Shown piece by piece: positions 5,400 through 8,086 of a stretch of 8,086 nt of DNA. Source of the DNA: Methanobacterium sp. (GTDB lineage Archaea; Methanobacteriota; Methanobacteria; Methanobacteriales; Methanobacteriaceae). Under the pieces are notes generated by a model. That model did no database searches. It was not told where the DNA came from and saw only the letters and a program-made list of their open reading frames with translations. The translations under genes and the position numbers were made by a program. The stretch spans positions 1 through 8,086 of the forward strand of contig JAHRFX010000003.1 in the NCBI GenBank assembly GCA_019084405.1, in the 5' to 3' direction. How positions within the stretch are numbered: the first letter of the stretch is position 1; each line of letters starts with the position of its first letter.

Positions 5400-5582
5400 A
5401 TGAAGGGGGAAACAGAACTTCCACATACTATTCTAGATAAAATCATACAGGACACTTTGTCTCAGCTTAAAGAAAATACTGATTTTGATAGTAAGACTAT
5501 TTTAGAACTGGAAAAAAGTTTTAAAAAAGATAAACCCACACCCCAGGATATTATAAACATCTTAAAGGGTGATACATTATGA
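5400..5582 (+). CDS. Small helical partner protein upstream of the ATPase
   Basis: A 60-residue, highly charged protein with no cysteine, signal or membrane segment. It appears to form two or three helices: residues 7-24 (PHTILDKIIQDTLSQLKE), 31-42 (SKTILELEKSF) and 47-57 (TPQDIINILKG). I do not recognise a named family. AGGTG (5390-5394) lies five bases before ATG 5400, and the stop codon overlaps the ATPase start as ATGA, so the two products are very likely made together by translational coupling. Such tight coupling of a tiny protein to an SMC-like ATPase suggests a subunit, adaptor or inhibitor of the ATPase; this is inference from layout only. Confidence 0.8.
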   Translation: MKGETELPHTILDKIIQDTLSQLKENTDFDSKTILELEKSFKKDKPTPQDIINILKGDTL

Positions 5583-8005
5583 AGCTCCTGGAACTGGAAA
5601 TCCAAAATTTCAGGGGTATAAAGGAGTTAAAGATATATCCTCAGGGAAAAAATTTCCTGGTGTGGGGGCCCAATGGATCTGGTAAAAGTGCTATTGTGGA
5701 TGCCCTGGATTTCTTATTAACCGGTAATATCTCCCGGATGAGAGGTAAAGGTACCAAAGGAATTACTCCTAAAGAACATGCCCCTCATGTGGACTCCACA
5801 GTGGATGAGGTGGAAGTTAAAGCACTTATAAAACTGCAGAACTTAAAAAAACCGGTTGAAATTAAGCGTTCTTTAAAAAACGCTGCTAAAGGAGTTTATG
5901 ATCCATCTTTAGCTGAATATATGGAACCGGTTCTGGAGTTAGCCACCCGGGGTCAGCATGTGTTAACCCGTAGAGAGATTTTAAATTATATCACTGCAGA
6001 TTCCAGTACCCGGGCCCGGCAGATAGAAAAACTCCTTAAACTGGAAGAAGTGGAAAATACCCGGAAAACCCTTAATAAAACCCGAAACCAGTTAAAAAAT
6101 GAGTATGAAACAGCTAAAGACAACCTGAATACTTCCCAGGAATCCGTAAAAAATATCATCAGAATGGATAATTTTACTGAAGACGATATCCTTGATTTTA
6201 TTAATGAAAATAGAAAACTCTTAAAAGGAGATAAATTAGAATTCCTGCGCTCTACAGGTATCAAGGAAGGATTGGAGACCCCGGGGACAATAACAGACAA
6301 TTTTATTAATTTTGACCGGGTAGAGAAAAATATCCTCAACCTCCAGGATAAACTATCCACCAAACAAAGGGATCATTTTTACGATTTAATTAAAAAATTA
6401 GAGGAATTGAATGAAAAAATCGCCTCAAATAGTAAATTAAATAATACCATAGATTGTTTGCGCTTAACTAAGCTGGGTTTAAATCTTCTTGATGAGTCAG
6501 GGGATTGTCCTTTATGCAGTACTACCTGGACCCGGGATGAACTGGAAGAAAAATTAAATAATCGTATAAAACGTCTCCATTATGCTAAAGAAGACCTGGA
6601 AAAACAGGATGAATTAAAAGAAGAAATACTAAAAATCAGGGATAATATTTTAATCAGCCTGGAAGAGGTAAAGTCTGCAGCAGATACTCTGGAACTGAAA
6701 AACTTATCCCCCAAATTAAATTCATTGCAACTTGATTTAAAAAGAGTATCTACCGGTGATGCTGATTTTAATCCTGATGAACTTAAAAAAATCTTTAAAT
6801 CTCAGGATATATTTAATTTACTGGGAGATTTACTCAAGATAGTCCGGGCAAATGCACCAGATGTGACTTTAGAACAACTTGCCTGGGATAACCTCACCCG
6901 CCTGGAAGAAATCCTGAATAATTACTATAAATTTAAAACAATCTGCGATTCCAGTTTTAAATCATATAATAAAGCTCAAATACTCCTTGATACTTTTCTT
7001 AAATCCAGGGATTCCATTATAGGTGATTTATTCTCCCAGATTGAAGAGCGATTCATGGAGTTATACCGGGAACTGCATGGATCCGATGAGTCCGCCTTTA
7101 AAGCCCAGCTTAAACCCCAGGGAGGAGGAGTTGAGTTTTATGTGGACTTCCATGGAAGGGGTATCCATCCACCCCATGCCCTACACAGTGAAGGCCACCA
7201 GGACAGTATGGGAATCTGTTTATACCTGGCATTGGCTGAGAGATTAACCGAAGGTTACATTGATCTTATCATCCTGGATGATGTGATGATGTCGGTGGAT
7301 GCCCCTCACCGTAGGGAGATATGCCGTTTACTGGCCAGTTTCTTTAAGGGAAGACAATTTTTTATCACCACCCATGATCAGACCTGGGCCCGGCAATTAA
7401 AGCAAGAAGGGGTGGTATCATCTTCGGGAATGATGGAATTATATAACTGGAGTATTGAAAATGGACCTTACATTAACACCACCCAGGATATGTGGGAGAA
7501 AATCGAAGAAGATCTATCCAAAAATGATGTGAATTCCGCCGCATTTAAATTGCGAAGGGGATCTGAAGAGTTTTTTAGAACTACCTGTAATTTATTAGAA
7601 TCTAAGGTGACTTTTAAAGAAGATCAAAGGTGGGGCTTAGGGGATTTTCTACCAGCCACCCTAAGCAGTTATAATGAACTTCTAAAAAAAGCTAAAATTG
7701 CTGCTGATTCCTGGAAAAACCAGGACGAGCTTATGAGACTTAAAGGGATTGAAGATAATGCTAAGGATGTGTTCCGTAGATCCCAGGCAGAAAACTGGGC
7801 AGTTAATATCAATGTGCATTATAATAAGTGGGCTGATTTTTCAGTGGAGGATTTCCGGCCGGTGGTTAAAGCTTTTTATGATTTATTCTGTGTTTTTAAA
7901 TGTGATAATTGCGGGGGAATTTTACATTTAAGTAAAAATAAGATGAATCTGGAGGCAGTTCGGTGTAATTGTGGGGCAGTTAATTGGAATTTGGTTAAGA
8001 AATGA
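5579..8005 (+). CDS. Rad50/SMC-like ABC ATPase with zinc hook and C-terminal zinc ribbon
   Basis: An 808-residue protein. The N-terminal ATPase lobe has LEIQNFRGIKEL (6-17), Walker A GPNGSGKS (30-37) and a Q-loop at Gln126 (RGQHVL). Charged coiled-coil-like arms (about 143-195, 245-290, 318-395) flank CPLC (310-313), the site of a Rad50-type zinc hook. The C-terminal lobe has an unusual signature motif, HSEGHQDSMG (536-545), then Walker B LIILDD (563-568) with Asp where many relatives have Glu, a D-loop SVD (572-574) and H-loop His599. Beyond it lies a helical extension (about 635-770) of unknown fold and a zinc ribbon, CDNC (775-778) with CNC (796-798). Rad50-like proteins act on DNA ends and many relatives belong to anti-phage systems; no Mre11-like nuclease is in the window. 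AAAGGGTGAT lies five bases before ATG 5579, inside the preceding gene. ATPase assignment is secure; a defence or repair role is inference. Confidence 0.92.
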   Translation: MKLLELEIQNFRGIKELKIYPQGKNFLVWGPNGSGKSAIVDALDFLLTGNISRMRGKGTKGITPKEHAPHVDSTVDEVEVKALIKLQNLKKPVEIKRSLKNAAKGVYDPSLAEYMEPVLELATRGQHVLTRREILNYITADSSTRARQIEKLLKLEEVENTRKTLNKTRNQLKNEYETAKDNLNTSQESVKNIIRMDNFTEDDILDFINENRKLLKGDKLEFLRSTGIKEGLETPGTITDNFINFDRVEKNILNLQDKLSTKQRDHFYDLIKKLEELNEKIASNSKLNNTIDCLRLTKLGLNLLDESGDCPLCSTTWTRDELEEKLNNRIKRLHYAKEDLEKQDELKEEILKIRDNILISLEEVKSAADTLELKNLSPKLNSLQLDLKRVSTGDADFNPDELKKIFKSQDIFNLLGDLLKIVRANAPDVTLEQLAWDNLTRLEEILNNYYKFKTICDSSFKSYNKAQILLDTFLKSRDSIIGDLFSQIEERFMELYRELHGSDESAFKAQLKPQGGGVEFYVDFHGRGIHPPHALHSEGHQDSMGICLYLALAERLTEGYIDLIILDDVMMSVDAPHRREICRLLASFFKGRQFFITTHDQTWARQLKQEGVVSSSGMMELYNWSIENGPYINTTQDMWEKIEEDLSKNDVNSAAFKLRRGSEEFFRTTCNLLESKVTFKEDQRWGLGDFLPATLSSYNELLKKAKIAADSWKNQDELMRLKGIEDNAKDVFRRSQAENWAVNINVHYNKWADFSVEDFRPVVKAFYDLFCVFKCDNCGGILHLSKNKMNLEAVRCNCGAVNWNLVKK

Positions 8006-8022
8006 ATGATTAAGGTGTCATT

Positions 8023-8086
8023 ATGGACCTAAAAAATATAGGTTTTACAATATCCATGTGAGAAATGATTTTCTTGTTGAACAGAT
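8023..8086 (+). CDS. Possible start of a third operon gene, interrupted or cut by window end
   Basis: AAGGTG (8012-8017) lies five bases before ATG 8023, the same geometry as at the two upstream genes, and 17 bases separate it from the ATPase stop. It opens MDLKNIGFTISM and then meets TGA at 8059-8061. A -1 shift just before that stop continues HVRNDFLVEQ to the window edge, in a protein-like composition. It may be a frameshifted third gene, a sequencing error, or a short leader peptide with the true gene starting later (for example GTG 8058 or ATG 8065). Too little is present for any family call. Confidence 0.3.

Noticed and set aside
5986..6363. Minus-strand 125-residue frame inside the ATPase gene
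   Set aside because: Ser/Arg/Phe-rich reading antisense to the coiled-coil region, with no ribosome site or family pattern; a shadow.
7023..7931. Two short plus-strand frames inside the ATPase gene
   Set aside because: Both lie in another frame of a continuous, well-supported coding region and have no plausible start signal.
1..8086. CRISPR array, tRNA, insertion sequence or integrase
   Set aside because: No regularly spaced repeats, cloverleaf pattern, terminal inverted repeats with a transposase, or recombinase motif could be seen on either strand.

Overview
The window looks like an accessory, partly decaying stretch of an AT-rich archaeal chromosome, most likely a methanogen of the order Methanobacteriales (inference). 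Supporting signs are archaeal-type TATA boxes about 25 bases before likely transcription starts, two genes with no Shine-Dalgarno sequence whose TATA spacing suggests leaderless mRNAs, GGTG/GGAGG ribosome sites on the others, T-rich terminators, and a signal peptidase-like protein of the archaeal type. No rRNA, tRNA, CRISPR array, transposase or integrase is visible.

Bases 1-2500, all minus strand: a small NTF2/SnoaL-like protein (86-502); a 383-residue protein with an N-terminal coiled coil and a C-terminal domain resembling the dual-OB (DuOB) family (635-1786); and a DUF488/rhodanese-like protein (2009-2500). The last two look like functional neighbours in nucleic-acid-related biology, but a terminator and separate promoters suggest separate transcripts.

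Bases 2501-3616: a divergent control region with a 26-bp direct repeat (23/26 identical), then a plus-strand signal peptidase I-like membrane protein whose catalytic Ser and His positions are Thr and Ala, so it is probably a pseudoenzyme. It converges on a MarR-family regulator (3188-3616) across a bidirectional hairpin terminator.

Bases 3617-4740: a decay zone. Divergent from the MarR gene is a broken alpha/beta hydrolase. Its real start appears to be ATG 3734; it carries two -1 frameshifts and loses its catalytic Asp/His half. Its truncated end is joined within about 30 bases to the C-terminal remnant of a DUF91/NucS-like PD-(D/E)XK endonuclease, which looks like a deletion scar between two former genes.

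Bases 4741-5264: a convergent terminator region and a small multi-pass membrane protein resembling DUF5518 (minus).

Bases 5265-8086: a compact plus-strand operon that is the best candidate for an undescribed system. A perfect 15-bp dyad (TTTCAAGGCTTGAAA) and a TATA box precede a 60-residue helical protein. This overlaps by ATGA an 808-residue Rad50/SMC-like ABC ATPase with a CPLC hook, an unusual signature motif and a C-terminal extension ending in a zinc ribbon. Eighteen bases later a third good ribosome site and ATG open another reading frame, which hits TGA at codon 13 but continues sensibly after a -1 shift and leaves the window.
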